32,296 nt of DNA, taken from the NCBI RefSeq assembly GCF_963678635.1, contig NW_026970655.1, forward strand, positions 1 to 32,296. Reading direction: 5' to 3'. The position numbers and the translations under genes were made by a program. Source of the stretch: Symsagittifera roscoffensis. Lineage: Eukaryota; Xenacoelomorpha; Acoela; Convolutidae. The notes beneath the pieces are model-generated. The model made no database searches and was not told the origin of the DNA. It saw only the letters and a program-made list of their open reading frames with translations. Below, one piece after another: positions 31,100 to 32,296 of the stretch (position 1 is its first letter; the number at the start of each line of letters is the position of its first letter).

Positions 31100-32251
31100 G
31101 GTGCTAATGGGCGGGCCGACGTTGTCGCGCATTGTTAGCGGATCGTAGCTGCATCTAGAGAATTCTGTTCAATTAGTAAAATAACATGTGACTTTTTACT
31201 ATGTGAGAAATAAGTTGTGTTACATTTAAATTTTCTCTGAGACAATAAACATTAACAAGTTCAAACAACGAGTCTAACCGATATATGAGCAAATTGACAG
31301 TAAAAAGTTTTGGACTATCATAGATATAAGAAACTCAGCAAAGAACCAGCAATATTTAAATATTTTTAATTTTTACCAACAATTTTTTTTAGTACAAGTG
31401 ATCTAGAAAGCTGGCTCTGGAAAAAGAAAAAAAATTTTTGCCAAAGAACCTGTTTATCGGATGATTGTAGCAATGAGCACAAATACAGCATAAAACAAAC
31501 GCATTTCCATATTAAAATTTTCGGCTGAAAGAAATCATTGTTTACCGAAACAGCCTACCTTTTTCAGGTAATCGTGTATCAAAGTTTTATAACCAAAGAG
31601 TCTATTATAACAGGCTCTAGATTTTGGTTTCTAACAAGAGTCACGCAATCAGTTTGAATAATATCTTAGTTACAATAAGTTGAGTTGCATTTCATGGGAA
31701 AGCGTGCTTCCACAGTTTAGGTGCTCTTTGATAGAAAAATAGGTAAAAAGACTCTCATGAAATGAGTTGGTAAAGAAAAAAGAAAATCAGCAAATTTCTG
31801 AGCTTGTTAACCGATGCAAGCCTTTCAAACCTCGAAGTTGAGGAGCTTAGTCTACTTGAAACGAGCCAAAATCTTGAAACGTGACAAGTGTTTTTGATAG
31901 CGAACGCATCAATAGCAGACCGGTCAGAAGCTCATTGGTTACAGTTCGCTTAAGATGAAGGTCCTTTTTGTCTCGCGGATTATCTAGGAAAAAGACCACA
32001 CAATTATCCCCATGTATACAAACACATGAGATATTTTTTTCAAGAAAGAAGCCCAACACTGATGAACAAAACATTCCAGCTAATGTGGACTTAATTGTAG
32101 TTATGGTGCTCATGTAATCATTACATGTAGATTCCGTATTAGATTAACGACCATGCATGACATGATGCGTTTCGCTTACAATGTGATATAATATTTTTGT
32201 GATTGTGATGAAATTCTATGGTGATTTACTTTTGATTTTTTTTTCTTACAG
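31100..32251. other. No supported gene
   Basis: This is 1.15 kb without a recognised gene. A GC-richer patch at 31,108-31,155 stands out. A frame at 31847-32113 on the minus strand (88 codons) and its overlapping + strand frame (with stops) both look partly protein-like, but neither is recognised. Confidence 0.4.
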
Positions 32252-32296
32252 AACATTCAACACTGATAATGCCTCAAGCACTAAAAATTGATTTTT
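32252..32296 (+). other. Possible exon start at the window edge
   Basis: A long pyrimidine run followed by cttacag at 32,245-32,251 is a strong 3' splice site. The sequence after it is AACATTCAACACTG. Only 45 bp remain in the window. One frame is open to a TGA near the end and the others cannot be judged. Confidence 0.25.

Larger units (their letters stand above)
27800..31100 (+). mobile_element. Decayed Polinton/Maverick (adintovirus-like) morphogenesis gene cluster
   Basis: Three recognisable pieces lie on one strand in order: A32/FtsK-like packaging ATPase (27.8-28.1 kb), minor capsid/penton (29.4-30.3 kb) and a possible major capsid N-terminus (30.6-31.0 kb). Together they point to the virion module of a Polinton-type element. 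All have stops and frameshifts. I found no protein-primed DNA polymerase, retrovirus-like integrase, adenain-type protease or terminal inverted repeats in the window. The module may be a fragment, or the rest may be too decayed or outside. Confidence 0.72.

Noticed and set aside
31847-32113. 88-codon minus-strand ORF
   Set aside because: It has no recognisable domain and no splice or start context. The opposite strand looks equally protein-like, so it is left unassigned.

Overview
The window is eukaryotic, AT-rich animal DNA, most likely from an invertebrate. The grounds are a spliced gene with GT-AG introns, a gag-pol-env LTR retroelement and a decayed Polinton/Maverick-type viral gene cluster. 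There is no bacterial gene organisation, and the species cannot be fixed from the sequence alone.

Bases 1 to about 20,118 are one very long, decayed Ty3/gypsy-like LTR retroelement on the + strand. Bases 1-371 match 19,744-20,114 without indels, so the window opens inside the 5' LTR. Gag (capsid, zinc knuckle), aspartic protease, reverse transcriptase (YLDD), RNase H and integrase (CxxC, D..D35E, GPY) follow in order between about 3.2 and 9.2 kb. Each is broken by stops and frameshifts, although many catalytic motifs remain. An envelope-like gene lies at about 10.7-13.7 kb and looks more like a non-retroviral (chuvirus/Jingchuvirales-type) glycoprotein than a retroviral Env. Beyond it is a further long, unrecognised reading frame ending at 17,601. 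A 1,979-bp segment with the env 3' half and the start of this extra frame is tandemly duplicated almost perfectly (12,420-14,398 and 14,399-16,377). The coding strand of the element is strikingly poor in G, and this bias stops at the 3' LTR.

Bases 20,121-20,233 are a short 48-bp minisatellite directly against the LTR end. From 20,682 to 23,564 there is a plausibly intact host gene that can be assembled from phase-compatible splice sites. It has five exons and encodes a CAP/SCP-superfamily protein of about 253 residues. Bases 23.6-27.4 kb hold no convincing gene, only a few unassigned open stretches.

From about 27.8 to 31.1 kb, decayed pieces on the + strand occur in a Polinton/Maverick (adintovirus-like) order: packaging ATPase, an unassigned stretch with a CAA microsatellite, minor capsid/penton, and a possible major capsid N-terminus. 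All are interrupted, so this is a fossil. The last 1.2 kb shows nothing firm except a strong splice acceptor at 32,251 that may open an exon running off the window.
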